Made by a program: the position numbers and the translations under genes. Below, one piece after another: positions 10,064-18,928 of a stretch of 64,000 bases of DNA (its first letter is position 1; each line of letters starts with the position of its first letter). The DNA is from CBDCGS01 sp965216915 (GTDB lineage Bacteria > Pseudomonadota > Alphaproteobacteria > UBA828), in NCBI GenBank assembly GCA_965216915.1, contig CBDCGS010000001.1, positions 171,567-235,566 on the forward strand, given 5' to 3'. The notes beneath the pieces are model-generated. The model did no database searches. It had not been told where the DNA came from and saw only the letters and a program-made list of their open reading frames with translations.

Positions 10064-12028
10064 CTACATGCCGTGTTGCGGCAACCCGTCGTTGCTGCGC
10101 ATCAGGTTGCGGTAGCGCGCCAGCGCCCACATCGGGAAGTAGGCACTATAGCCGTGGTAGCGCAGGTAGAAGACGCGGGGAAAACCGACCGCCGTGTACT
10201 CCGCCTCTTCCCATTGCGCGCCATCGCGCTTCGCCTGGCAGAGATAGTCAATGCCGCGCCTGACCGCCTCGCTGCGCACCTCGCCGGCCGCCATCAGCGC
10301 AAGCACCGCCCAGGCGGTTTGCGACGCGGTCGAGCGACCCTCGAACGATCGCTCGATGCGCTCCTGGTAATAGCTGTCACCGGTCTCGCCCCAACCGCCG
10401 TCGCTATGCTGTTTTTCGGTGAGCCATGCCACCGCCTTGCGGATGTGCGGCGCATCGGGCGGCTCGCCCGCGATGTTGAAGGCCGAGAGCGCCGACCAGG
10501 TGCCGTAGATATAGTTGGTTCCCCAACGGCCGAACCAAGCGCCGCTGTCCTCCTGCTCGCCGCGCAAGTAGTCGAGCGCCGTCGCCACGCGGGGATGATC
10601 GCGCGCATAGCCGATCTGGCAGAGAAAGCTCACGCAGCGGGCGCTGACATCGACGGTCGGCGGGTCGAGCAACGCCCCGTGATCGGCGAAGGGGATGTTG
10701 TTGAGCACGTAGTGCTCGTTGTCCGCGTCAAACGCGCCCCAGCCGCCATTTTCGCTTTGCATCTCGAGGACCCATGCGGCGGCGCGGTCGATCGAGGCCT
10801 TGTGAGCCCCGGCGTCGGCACGGTGCAAGGCCATCGCGACGACCGCTGTGTCATCGACGTCGGGATAGTAGTCGTTCCAATATTGGAAGGCCCAACCGCC
10901 GGGCGGCGCCTCCGGGCGCGTGTCGGCCCAGTCGCCGACGACATCGACGATTTGACGCTCCTTGAGCCAGGTGAGAGCGCCGCGCACGCTCGGCCCCTCG
11001 AGGTCTTCTTCGGCTTCGATCGCCGCCAGGACGGCGAGGCTCGTGTCCCAAATTGGCGAGACGCAGGGCTGGCAATATTGCTCCTCGCCATCCGGCGTGG
11101 TGAGCAAGAGGTCGATCGCGCGCCGCGCGGTCTCACGGTCGGGATGCTCCTGGGGATAGCCGAGCGTATCGAGCGCCATCAGGAGGTTCGCCATCGGCGG
11201 GAAGATGGCGCCAAGGCCATCCTCGCCATTGGCACGCTCGAGCGACCACCGCAGCGCTTTGTTGATCGCGCGCCTGCGCAGCGCCATCGGCATCACCCAG
11301 TCGTAGATCTTGAGCGCTCGGTCGATGCCGTGGAAGAGGCGCGCGACCCCGTCCTGTGCGCGGAAATAGGCGCGCTCCTGCTCGGGCGGCGTGGTGAAAA
11401 GCTCACCGATGCCGACGCGACGCGGGTTGCGCGCGCGCGGCCGGAGCGTCAATAGGATCAGAAGCGGCACGATCGTGGTCCGCGACCAGTAGGACACCTT
11501 GCTCAGGTGGAAAGGAAACCAGCGCGGCAGGTACATGATCTCGATCGGCATCGCCGGCACCGCGCGCCACGGCACTTGGCCGAACAGCGCGAGCGAGATC
11601 CGCGTGAAGACGTTGCACTGCGCGGCTCCGCCGGCGGCGAGCACGGCCTCGCGCGCCAGCACCATGTGGGGGGCATCAGGGGAATCGCCCACGAGCTTCA
11701 GCGCGTAGTAGGCCTTGACGGTCGCGCTGATGTCGAAATCGCCGTCGTGAAACAGCGGCCAGCCGCCGTGATCCGCCTGGCGCGCACGGATGTAGTTGGC
11801 AAGGCGCGCCTCGACCTCGGGCTTCACCTCGTCGAGGAAGTGGTTGAGCAGGATGTATTCGGACGGGATCGTGACGTCGGCCTCGAGCTCGAACACCCAA
11901 TGGCCGTCGTCCCGCTGAAGCGCGCGCAGACCGTCGCTCGCCTCCTCGATCACACGGTCGACGATGTCCGCCCGATCGCTCTCGCGCGACCCGACATCGC
12001 CCAGCTGGGCTTCGCTGTGCCGCGACAC
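10064..12028 (-). CDS. shc: Squalene-hopene cyclase
   Basis: A 654-residue cyclase converting squalene to hopene and hopanol; the family is membrane-associated. The catalytic D-x-D-D motif is at residues 390-393 (YPDVDDTAVV). Several QW repeats are visible, for example QSENGGWGAFDADN and QEDSGAWFGRWG. The GTG start lies only four bases after the dxs stop, so translation is likely coupled. Length and motif order match the HpnF type. Confidence 0.97.
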   Translation of the reverse strand: MSRHSEAQLGDVGSRESDRADIVDRVIEEASDGLRALQRDDGHWVFELEADVTIPSEYILLNHFLDEVKPEVEARLANYIRARQADHGGWPLFHDGDFDISATVKAYYALKLVGDSPDAPHMVLAREAVLAAGGAAQCNVFTRISLALFGQVPWRAVPAMPIEIMYLPRWFPFHLSKVSYWSRTTIVPLLILLTLRPRARNPRRVGIGELFTTPPEQERAYFRAQDGVARLFHGIDRALKIYDWVMPMALRRRAINKALRWSLERANGEDGLGAIFPPMANLLMALDTLGYPQEHPDRETARRAIDLLLTTPDGEEQYCQPCVSPIWDTSLAVLAAIEAEEDLEGPSVRGALTWLKERQIVDVVGDWADTRPEAPPGGWAFQYWNDYYPDVDDTAVVAMALHRADAGAHKASIDRAAAWVLEMQSENGGWGAFDADNEHYVLNNIPFADHGALLDPPTVDVSARCVSFLCQIGYARDHPRVATALDYLRGEQEDSGAWFGRWGTNYIYGTWSALSAFNIAGEPPDAPHIRKAVAWLTEKQHSDGGWGETGDSYYQERIERSFEGRSTASQTAWAVLALMAAGEVRSEAVRRGIDYLCQAKRDGAQWEEAEYTAVGFPRVFYLRYHGYSAYFPMWALARYRNLMRSNDGLPQHGM

Positions 12029-12032
12029 GAGG

Positions 12033-13946
12033 TCAGGCGCGTCGCGCGGCCGCCGCTGAGTTGCTGCCGAGCGCGAGCAGCGCCGTGTCGACGATGTGCG
12101 ACCCGGTCAAGCCGGCGTCCTCGTACATGCCGTCCGGCGAGCCATGCGCGACGAACCGGTCGGGCAGGATCATCGGACGAATCCTCAAGCCGCTGTCGAG
12201 ATCGCCATTCATCGCGAGACACTGCATCACGTGCGCGCCGAATCCGCCGATCGCACCTTCCTCGATGGTGATCAGCACCTCGTGCTCGCGCGCAAGCGAG
12301 CGCACGAGCGCCTCATCCAGCGGCTTGGCGAAGCGTGCGTCCGCGACGGTGGTCGAAAGCCCGCGGGCCTGCAGCTCATCGGCCGCGGCAAGCGCCTCTT
12401 GCAGCCGCCCGCCGAGCGAGAGGATCGCAATGGTGGAGCCTTGGCGCACCACGCGCCCCTTGCCGATCTCCAGCAGCTCGGGCGTCTCGGGAAGCGGAAC
12501 CCCCACGCCCTCGCCTCGCGGATAGCGAAACGCCGAGGGCCGATCGTCGATGTGCGCGGCGGTGTGCACCATGTGCGCAAGCTCCGCCTCGTCGGCGGCG
12601 GCCATAACGACGAAGCCCGGGAGCGAGGCGAGGTAGGTGATGTCGAAGCTGCCGGCATGAGTCGGACCATCGGCACCGACGAGGCCCGCCCGGTCGATCG
12701 CGAGACGCACCGGAAGGCCCTGGATCGCGACATCGTGCACGACCTGGTCGTAGGCACGCTGGAGGAACGTCGAATAGATCGCGGCGAAGGGCTTGAGCCC
12801 CTCGGCGGCAAGGCCGGCGGCGAAGGTGACCGCATGTTGCTCGGCGATCCCGACATCGAAGGCGCGATCCGGAAAGGCTTTGGCGAACTTGTCGACGCCC
12901 GTGCCAGAGGGCATCGCCGCGGTGATCGCGACGATCTTCTCGTCCTTCTCGGCCTCCTTGATCAGGCTTTCCGCAAACACGCCCGTGTAGCTCGGCGCCT
13001 TCGGCTTGCCCTTCTTCTGAACGCCGGTCATCACGTCGAACTTGTTCACGCCGTGGCCACGCTCGGGTGAATTCTCGGCCGGCTCGAAGCCCTTGCCCTT
13101 GCTGGTCACGACATGCAGCAGCACGGGCCCCGGCGAGTGATCGTCGCGCACGTTCTTCAGAACGGGGATCAGGTGGTCGATATTGTGACCGTCGATTGGC
13201 CCGATATAGAAGAAGCCGAGCTCCTCGAACAGCGTGCCGCCGGTCACCATGCCGCGCGAATATTCCTCAGCCCGCTTCGCCGCCTCGCCCATCGGGCGCG
13301 GTAGCTTGCGCGCGAACTGCTTGCCGAGCTCGCGCAGGCTGCGGAACGAATGGCTGGAGAGCAGGCGCGAGAGATAGGCGTTGAGCGCGCCGACAGCCGG
13401 CGCGATCGACATCTTGTTGTCGTTCAGAATGACGATCAGGCGCTGGTTCGACGAGCCGGCATTGTTCATCGCCTCATAGGCCATGCCCGCTGACATCGCG
13501 CCGTCGCCGATCACGCAAATGATGTTGCGCGATTCGCCCTTCATCTCGCTTGCAACCGCCATGCCGAAGCCGGCGGAGATCGAGGTTGAGGAGTGCGCCG
13601 CGCCGAAGGGGTCGTACTCGCTCTCGGAGCGCTTGGTGAAGCCGTAGAGGCCTCCCGGCTGGCGCAACGTGCGGATGCGCTCGCGCCGACCGGTCAGAAT
13701 CTTGTGCGGATAGGCCTGGTGCCCGACATCCCAAATCAGCCGGTCGTTGGGGGTGTCGAAGACGTGATGGAGCGCCACCGTGAGCTCGACCACACCCAAT
13801 CCCGCGCCCAGGTGGCCGCCGGTCACCGAGACGGCATCAATCGTCTCGACCCGCAGCTCGTCGGCGAGCGCCTTCAGCTCCTTCTGCGAAAATCCTCGGA
13901 GATCTTCCGGGTAGGTCACTCGGTCGAGCAAAGGTGTCTCCGGCAT
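12033..13946 (-). CDS. dxs: 1-deoxy-D-xylulose-5-phosphate synthase
   Basis: The thiamine-diphosphate enzyme that makes DXP from pyruvate and glyceraldehyde-3-phosphate, the first MEP step; 637 residues. The ThDP signature is [16 protein letters not shown], the N-terminal [17 protein letters not shown] is diagnostic of Dxs, and the transketolase-like pyrimidine domain carries [15 protein letters not shown]. The ATG at 13946 follows a GAGGGGG ribosome site; the longer frame upstream is not conserved. It leads the dxs-shc-hpnG operon, which places the flux-controlling enzyme next to its end use. Confidence 0.97.
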   Translation of the reverse strand: MPETPLLDRVTYPEDLRGFSQKELKALADELRVETIDAVSVTGGHLGAGLGVVELTVALHHVFDTPNDRLIWDVGHQAYPHKILTGRRERIRTLRQPGGLYGFTKRSESEYDPFGAAHSSTSISAGFGMAVASEMKGESRNIICVIGDGAMSAGMAYEAMNNAGSSNQRLIVILNDNKMSIAPAVGALNAYLSRLLSSHSFRSLRELGKQFARKLPRPMGEAAKRAEEYSRGMVTGGTLFEELGFFYIGPIDGHNIDHLIPVLKNVRDDHSPGPVLLHVVTSKGKGFEPAENSPERGHGVNKFDVMTGVQKKGKPKAPSYTGVFAESLIKEAEKDEKIVAITAAMPSGTGVDKFAKAFPDRAFDVGIAEQHAVTFAAGLAAEGLKPFAAIYSTFLQRAYDQVVHDVAIQGLPVRLAIDRAGLVGADGPTHAGSFDITYLASLPGFVVMAAADEAELAHMVHTAAHIDDRPSAFRYPRGEGVGVPLPETPELLEIGKGRVVRQGSTIAILSLGGRLQEALAAADELQARGLSTTVADARFAKPLDEALVRSLAREHEVLITIEEGAIGGFGAHVMQCLAMNGDLDSGLRIRPMILPDRFVAHGSPDGMYEDAGLTGSHIVDTALLALGSNSAAAARRA

Positions 13947-14103
13947 TATCCCCCCTCGGCGTTGGTCGCCGTGTTGCTGCCCGTTGTTTGGCACCTGCCC
14001 CGTCGAATCATTCCGTGACGAAACTACTACAAAAGCCGGCGGCACACCAAGGCCCGATCGGCGCGGTGGCCGCAGACGCGACACCTAACGCATTGAAACT
14101 CAG

Positions 14104-14676
14104 TCACAAGTCAAATGTAAACCGGATGCCGAGCGTGTCCAGCCCTTCGTTCTCGTCAGCGAGCAGGGTGCCGTGCGAAATATGATCGAGCATCAGAGAG
14201 ACTCCGTGGCGCTCGGTGATGCGGTAGCCGATTTCGATCGATTCTCGAAACAAGACCCGCGAGCCCAACGATTTGCGGTCGAGCTCCTGGCTGCTCAGCT
14301 CTCCATCGTGGAGCGCTAGCCCAACACTCCCGCCGCCGAAAAACCCCCAGCCGAATTCCCACATCCAGGTCAGGCCGCCGAAGATCTGGCTGGTGTCGCC
14401 GGCGGTGTTGTAGTGAAACCCGAGATGCGGCTGGGGCGAGAGGATCCAGGTCGCGATGCCCCCAAGCGGCGCGAACCGCACCTCGCCGTTGACGTCGAGG
14501 CCCGCTTCCTTGTTGGTGCCGAACACACCGGTGTCGTGATCACCGACGCCGAAAGCGACGGTGTGGACACCCAGAAAACCACCATCGCGATCATCCGCGT
14601 GGAGCGGCCCGGCAACCGCCAGCACGCAGACTCCCACCGTCGCCGTTAGAAAACGCCGCACAGCCCCCTTCCCCAA
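14104..14676 (-). CDS. Acyloxyacyl hydrolase / PagL-like lipid A 3-O-deacylase
   Basis: A 190-residue exported beta-barrel enzyme that trims an acyl chain from lipid A in the outer membrane. An N-terminal signal peptide (residues 1-27, ending GPLHADD) is followed by alternating amphipathic strands. The catalytic His-x-Ser of PagL is seen in LMLDHISHG, and the third catalytic residue is likely the Glu in ADENEGLD. The final strand ends in Leu rather than Phe, with the aromatic residues just before it (IRFTFDL). The family gives the activity; local substrates are unknown. Confidence 0.85.
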   Translation of the reverse strand: MGKGAVRRFLTATVGVCVLAVAGPLHADDRDGGFLGVHTVAFGVGDHDTGVFGTNKEAGLDVNGEVRFAPLGGIATWILSPQPHLGFHYNTAGDTSQIFGGLTWMWEFGWGFFGGGSVGLALHDGELSSQELDRKSLGSRVLFRESIEIGYRITERHGVSLMLDHISHGTLLADENEGLDTLGIRFTFDL

Positions 14677-14729
14677 GGTCGGCCGCTAGTGTTTCGATCC
14701 GCGAGCCGTGTTGCAACCGAAAAGCGCGT

Positions 14730-15365
14730 TCACAGGTAAGGGCCGATGTCGATGAGCCGCTCAACCACCGCAATCGGCGCGCCCCCGGCAAAGAACGCAC
14801 TCTCGCCGACGCCGACGAAATCGACCGGCACCCGCGCGGCGGCCTGCATGTCGGAGAGCGAATCGCCGACGAAAAGCGCATCGGCCGGCGTCAGCCGACG
14901 CTCGGCCAGGAAGTGGCTGATCCGCACATGCTTCGGCTCGCTGCGGGTCGCCGCATAGACGGCGCTCAGAAACGGCGCGATCTCGAGGCGCGCGAGCTCC
15001 TTCTCCGCCTCCTCCTGCGGCACACCGGTGACGACGGCGAGCAGGCGCCGCTCGGCCTCCGCCTTCAGGAACGCATGCACGCCGTCAAACAGGCCGAGCC
15101 CGCTCCGGTTGGCGTCCAGCTCGCCGCAATAGGCGCGCTCGATCCGCTCGCGCCCCTCATCGGAGAGTGCATCGCCGGTGACGTGCTCGAAGACGCGGTC
15201 GAAGATCAGCTCGCGCCCGCTGCCGGCATAGCGGCGGAAGCCGTCGACGATCGTCTCCTCGGCGTCGGAGATCGGCGCGAAGGCCTTGATCATCGCGGCC
15301 GCCTTCACGGGCCAGCTGTCCGCGATCACGCCATCGAAATCGAGGAGCAAGGCTTTCACGGTCAT
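14730..15365 (-). CDS. HAD-superfamily hydrolase (phosphoglycolate phosphatase-like)
   Basis: A 211-residue HAD phosphatase. Motif I is DFDGVIADS (nucleophile and acid Asp), motif II is VVTGVP (Thr), motif III is the Lys in SEPKHVRI, and motif IV is VGDSLSDMQAA. The helical cap lies between residues 20 and 90. The ATG at 15365 starts just before motif I; the much longer open frame upstream is antisense to the FAD oxidase gene. It is divergent from that oxidase, 66 bases apart. If the pair is functional it could handle glycolate-type metabolites, which is only a guess. Confidence 0.9.
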   Translation of the reverse strand: MTVKALLLDFDGVIADSWPVKAAAMIKAFAPISDAEETIVDGFRRYAGSGRELIFDRVFEHVTGDALSDEGRERIERAYCGELDANRSGLGLFDGVHAFLKAEAERRLLAVVTGVPQEEAEKELARLEIAPFLSAVYAATRSEPKHVRISHFLAERRLTPADALFVGDSLSDMQAAARVPVDFVGVGESAFFAGGAPIAVVERLIDIGPYL

Positions 15366-15431
15366 CGTCGTCGGGCTCCGGTTTGACCTGCGGCGGGTTT
15401 TGCCGCACAACCCCCAAGCGCTGGGGAGCCC

Positions 15432-16832
15432 ATGAGTACGCCACACGACATCCTCTGTGAAGAACTTCGCGACGCCTCGCTCTGGCTCGATGAGCCGAGC
15501 GACATGGCGCGCTACACCACCGATTGGACGCGCAAGCACAGCGGGCCGACGCCGCTCGTCCTGCGCCCCCGCACCACCGAGGAGGTGGCGCAGGTGCTCG
15601 CCGCGTGCAACCGCCACGGCATCGCGCTGGTGCCGCAGGGCGGCAACACGGGCATGGTCGGCGGCGGCGTGCCGCGCAACGGCGAGGTGATCGTGAGTCT
15701 GGAGCGGATGCGCGCGATCGGTGCTTTCGACGCCGCCTCCGCCACGGTCGAGGTGGAGGCGGGCGTGGTGCTCGCGACGTTGCAGGAGTTTCTCGAAAGC
15801 CACAGCTTCGAGCTCGCGGTCGATCTCGGCGCGCGCGGCTCGTGCCAAATCGGCGGCATGCTCGCGACCAATGCCGGCGGCATCCGCGTGCTGCGCTATG
15901 GCCACATGCGCGAGCAGCTGCGCGGCATCGAGGTGGTGCTCGCCGACGGCACCGTGGTCTCGAGCCTCAACAAGCTCAAGAAGAACAACACCGGCTTCGA
16001 CCTCAAGCAGGTATTCGTCGGCTCCGAGGGCACGCTCGGCATCATCACGCGCGCCGTGCTGCAGGTGGAGCCGCAACCGCTCGCCCGCCAGACGGCGCTC
16101 GCCACCGTGCCGACGCTCAGCGACCTCCCCGCGCTCTTCGAGAAGACGCGCGCGCTCTGCCGCGGCCTCTCCTCGCTCGAGTTCTTGACCGCCGACACGG
16201 TCGCCTTCGTGCTCGAGGCCGATCCCGCCTTCAAGCTGCCGATCGGCGAGACCGGCGGCGCCTACATCATCATCGAGGAGGAGACCGATGCCGGCGAGGC
16301 CGCGCGCGAGGCCTTCACCGAGCGGCTCGGCGCGCTCATGGAGACGGGCTTGATCACGGATGCCGTGGTCGCCGCGACCGAGGCACAGGCGCGCGCGATC
16401 TGGGCGGTGCGCGAGGCGCCGACCGAGACGATCAGCCGCGTCGGGCTCACCCACAAGTTCGACGTCACCGTGCCGCCCGGCGCCATGGCGCCCTTCCTCG
16501 GCGAGATGGCGGCGCTCGCCGAAACGACCGGCGGCGTGCGCGCCCTTCTCTTCGGCCATCTCGGCGACGGCAATGTGCACGTCAACATGGCGCAGCGCCC
16601 GGGCACGCCCGACGAGACCTTCCGCGCGCTCGGCGAGCCGCTGGCGGCTGAGATCTACGGCATCGTGAGCGGCCACGCCGGCAGCATCAGCGCCGAGCAC
16701 GGCATCGGCATCATGAAGCGGGAATATCTCCACTTGTCGCGCAACGCCGAAGAGATCGCGCTGATGCGCCGCCTCAAGGGAGCCCTCGACCCGAACGGCA
16801 TCCTCAACCCCGGCGTCATCCTCGACGCCTGA
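15432..16832 (+). CDS. FAD-binding oxidase/dehydrogenase (D-2-hydroxyglutarate dehydrogenase / GlcD-like)
   Basis: A 466-residue flavoprotein with the PCMH-type FAD-binding domain (residues about 35-215; LVPQGGNTGMVGG contacts the cofactor, FVGSEGTLGIITRAVL closes the domain). The C-terminal FAD-oxidase domain holds the metal/substrate motif GHLGDGNVHVN and ends with HGIGIMKREYL and GALDPNGILNPG. The family oxidises D-2-hydroxy acids such as D-2-hydroxyglutarate, D-lactate or glycolate. The substrate cannot be fixed by sequence reading alone. Confidence 0.93.
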   Translation: MSTPHDILCEELRDASLWLDEPSDMARYTTDWTRKHSGPTPLVLRPRTTEEVAQVLAACNRHGIALVPQGGNTGMVGGGVPRNGEVIVSLERMRAIGAFDAASATVEVEAGVVLATLQEFLESHSFELAVDLGARGSCQIGGMLATNAGGIRVLRYGHMREQLRGIEVVLADGTVVSSLNKLKKNNTGFDLKQVFVGSEGTLGIITRAVLQVEPQPLARQTALATVPTLSDLPALFEKTRALCRGLSSLEFLTADTVAFVLEADPAFKLPIGETGGAYIIIEEETDAGEAAREAFTERLGALMETGLITDAVVAATEAQARAIWAVREAPTETISRVGLTHKFDVTVPPGAMAPFLGEMAALAETTGGVRALLFGHLGDGNVHVNMAQRPGTPDETFRALGEPLAAEIYGIVSGHAGSISAEHGIGIMKREYLHLSRNAEEIALMRRLKGALDPNGILNPGVILDA

Positions 16833-17059
16833 GGCGCCTTGGGCGCTACGCGCAGGGGCGCGGCGCCCGAGGCGCCTGCGGGACGGGCGCACTTATCCTG
16901 CACCAACCGGATACCCCGGCCGAAGCGCCGCGGCCTATGGCAGCTGCCCGCATCCGCCTTTTCCGATGGGCCCCTGTGTGTTTGGGATGTGGGATAAGGG
17001 TTGGTGGGCGTAGGGCCCTCGATCGCCGCCACCTGCTTGCGCCACAAACGGACCCACGC

Positions 17060-17512
17060 CTACAGCTCGCGCGCATAAATCGAGCCCTGCGCGTGGTTCA
17101 GAAACTCGACCTCCGCAAATGGTTGCCAGCCCCTGCGTACAAGCAAGTCACCCAGAACAATCGTGCTGATATATAGCCGACTGTAGCCCAGCCGCCGCGC
17201 GAGGTTTTCAGCGGATTCCAACAGAGCAGTCGCGACGCCTATTCTGCGCCGGTCGCGCCTCACCAACAGCCCGACGACCGAAGGCGTCAGATTTGTCGCC
17301 GGGTCGAGATCCAGCGCGACGGTTCCCTGCACTTCCTCGCCCGCCAAAGCCACCAATCCGATGGGAATTTCATCGAGGTTGCAGCGTGACTCCAAATCGG
17401 CGCGGGCATCGCCGGGCCCACACGCGCCGTAGTACGGTTCCCATTCCAGACGATACCACTCCGACAGCAAGGGGATTACGTTGCTGTGGTTGGCAAGTGG
17501 TTCGATTCTCAT
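17060..17512 (-). CDS. GNAT-family N-acetyltransferase
   Basis: A 150-residue acetyltransferase. The CoA-binding motif A is VVGLLVRRDRRRIGVATALL, followed by the helix AENLARRLGYSRLYIST and the terminal RRGWQPFAEVEF. The ATG at 17512 is preferred; a TTG six codons upstream extends the frame without conserved sequence. The substrate is unknown. The 227 bases between this gene and the upstream oxidase (16833-17059) hold nothing I can recognise. Confidence 0.85.
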   Translation of the reverse strand: MRIEPLANHSNVIPLLSEWYRLEWEPYYGACGPGDARADLESRCNLDEIPIGLVALAGEEVQGTVALDLDPATNLTPSVVGLLVRRDRRRIGVATALLESAENLARRLGYSRLYISTIVLGDLLVRRGWQPFAEVEFLNHAQGSIYAREL

Positions 17513-17566
17513 TTCCAAAACACTAGCCAATGCGGGCGATGTCGGACTGCGGGGTGAGCACCCCTC

Positions 17567-18208
17567 TCATGTCGCGTAGCGCACGATCGAGCCAAAGACG
17601 AAGCCCACGCCGAGCAGAAACACCAGAAAGCCCGCGATGCCGAAGGAGAGGCCGGCGCGGCGCCAGCCTTCGCTGCGCGGGATGTGCAGGCGCGTCTCGA
17701 AATAGCGGAGACGCTCCTGGATGCGCTTGTTCTGGAAGTAACGGAGCTTCTCGTGGATGCGGCGGAGCTTGCGGTTGGGCTCGTCGGCGGGTTCGGCGAC
17801 GCTCTCCAGGTAGAGGCTATATTCGTTGAGGAACGCGGTGAGCTCGGCGGAGCTGTCGCGCTCGCGCCCCTCCATCATCTGCTGAATGCGCCGGATCGAG
17901 AGCGCGCCGCAGACCGACGAGGCCGCGGCGAGGATCAGGCCGAAGGCCCAGCAGGCGATGGCCCAGAGCGTCCAGGCGAGATCGTTCGCGTCGAGCCAGC
18001 AGAAGAGGTTGCAGCCATCGCCCGCGGTCCACTGGCGAGAGAGCACCGCAATGAAGGCGAGCAGCACGATGGCCGCGCCGCCGTTCAGCAGGTAGAGCGC
18101 GCGGTTGGTGACCCGCTCGTAGCCGATGGTGCTGCGGTGCAAATCATGAAACAGCGCCTTTTGCGCGCGATAGAGCTCGATGATGATGTGCTCGATCTGC
18201 TGTTTCAT
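17567..18208 (-). CDS. Hypothetical membrane protein
   Basis: A 213-residue protein I do not recognise. Residues 1-35 are hydrophilic (KQQIEHIIIELYRAQKALF), then hydrophobic segments at about 42-60, 78-100 and 188-208. Between the last two lies a charged helical stretch (residues 105-175) rich in Arg, Glu and Lys that looks coiled-coil-like. The likely topology is a cytoplasmic N-terminus with three membrane helices. It lies between a GNAT gene and msrB on the same strand, 54 and 60 bases from them. Nothing in the context suggests a function. Confidence 0.7.
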   Translation of the reverse strand: MKQQIEHIIIELYRAQKALFHDLHRSTIGYERVTNRALYLLNGGAAIVLLAFIAVLSRQWTAGDGCNLFCWLDANDLAWTLWAIACWAFGLILAAASSVCGALSIRRIQQMMEGRERDSSAELTAFLNEYSLYLESVAEPADEPNRKLRRIHEKLRYFQNKRIQERLRYFETRLHIPRSEGWRRAGLSFGIAGFLVFLLGVGFVFGSIVRYAT

Positions 18209-18268
18209 GGCGGATCAACCGCACCGGGCGCTTCGGATCGATCGGACGCGGCGCGCGCGGCACGCCGC

Positions 18269-18667
18269 TCACTCCGCCGGCTCGAGCTTGAGCGCGACGG
18301 AGTTCATGCAATAGCGGAGGCCGGTCGGCGCCGGGCCGTCGGGGAAGACGTGGCCGAGATGGGCGTCGCAACGGCCGCACACGACCTCGGTGCGGCACAT
18401 GCCGTGGCTGGTATCGGTCTCGGTGGCGACGCTCTCGTCGGCGACCGGCTGGGTGAAGCTCGGCCAGCCCGTGCCGGAATCGAACTTGTCGTCGGAGGCG
18501 AAGAGCGCCGCACCACAGCAGACGCAGTGGTAGGTGCCGGGCGTCTTGGCCTCGTTGTAGGCGCCGGAGAAAGCCCGCTCGGTGCCCTTCTGGCGGCACA
18601 CATGGAACTGCTCCAGCGTCAGCTGCTCACGCCATTCGTCGTCTGATTTCCGCACCTTGTCGGCCAT
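18269..18667 (-). CDS. msrB: Peptide-methionine (R)-S-oxide reductase
   Basis: A 132-residue MsrB that repairs the R-isomer of methionine sulfoxide in proteins, using thioredoxin. The zinc site is formed by two Cys pairs, CVCCG and [12 protein letters not shown]. The catalytic Cys lies in [10 protein letters not shown] near the C-terminus, and [10 protein letters not shown] is the usual substrate loop. Length and order are standard. It is transcribed divergently from the sensor kinase; the 261-base gap must hold both promoters, but no clear operator is visible. Confidence 0.96.
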   Translation of the reverse strand: MADKVRKSDDEWREQLTLEQFHVCRQKGTERAFSGAYNEAKTPGTYHCVCCGAALFASDDKFDSGTGWPSFTQPVADESVATETDTSHGMCRTEVVCGRCDAHLGHVFPDGPAPTGLRYCMNSVALKLEPAE

Positions 18668-18928
18668 TGCTCGCCTCCCGCTTCCGGCCAGTCTATCACA
18701 GCCCGCGCCACCGAGACCCCCGTAAACTCAGGCACCCCGGCCGGCGGCTTTGCGGGTCGGCTCGGCCGTCCTTAAGCCGCGATTAACGGACCGTCGCCAG
18801 ACTCCAACGGGAGACCCAGGCATCGTCTTTGACGACTTCGGCGGCGACGCCGCGCGCGATTCATTATTCCCGAGCTGACCCGATTGTCGAACAACCGCGC
18901 GTCGCCGGTATCGTACCCCGCGAGAGCG

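Noticed and set aside
9773..11455. 560-codon open frame on the plus strand
   Set aside because: It is antisense to the squalene-hopene cyclase gene, whose motifs are complete. Long antisense frames are expected at this GC content.
14730..16892. 720-codon minus-strand frame that would extend the HAD hydrolase
   Set aside because: Only the last 211 codons have HAD motifs. The rest is antisense to the FAD oxidase.
16833..17059. Possible small genes in the gap after the FAD oxidase
   Set aside because: Open frames here on both strands lack ribosome sites and look like random high-GC sequence.
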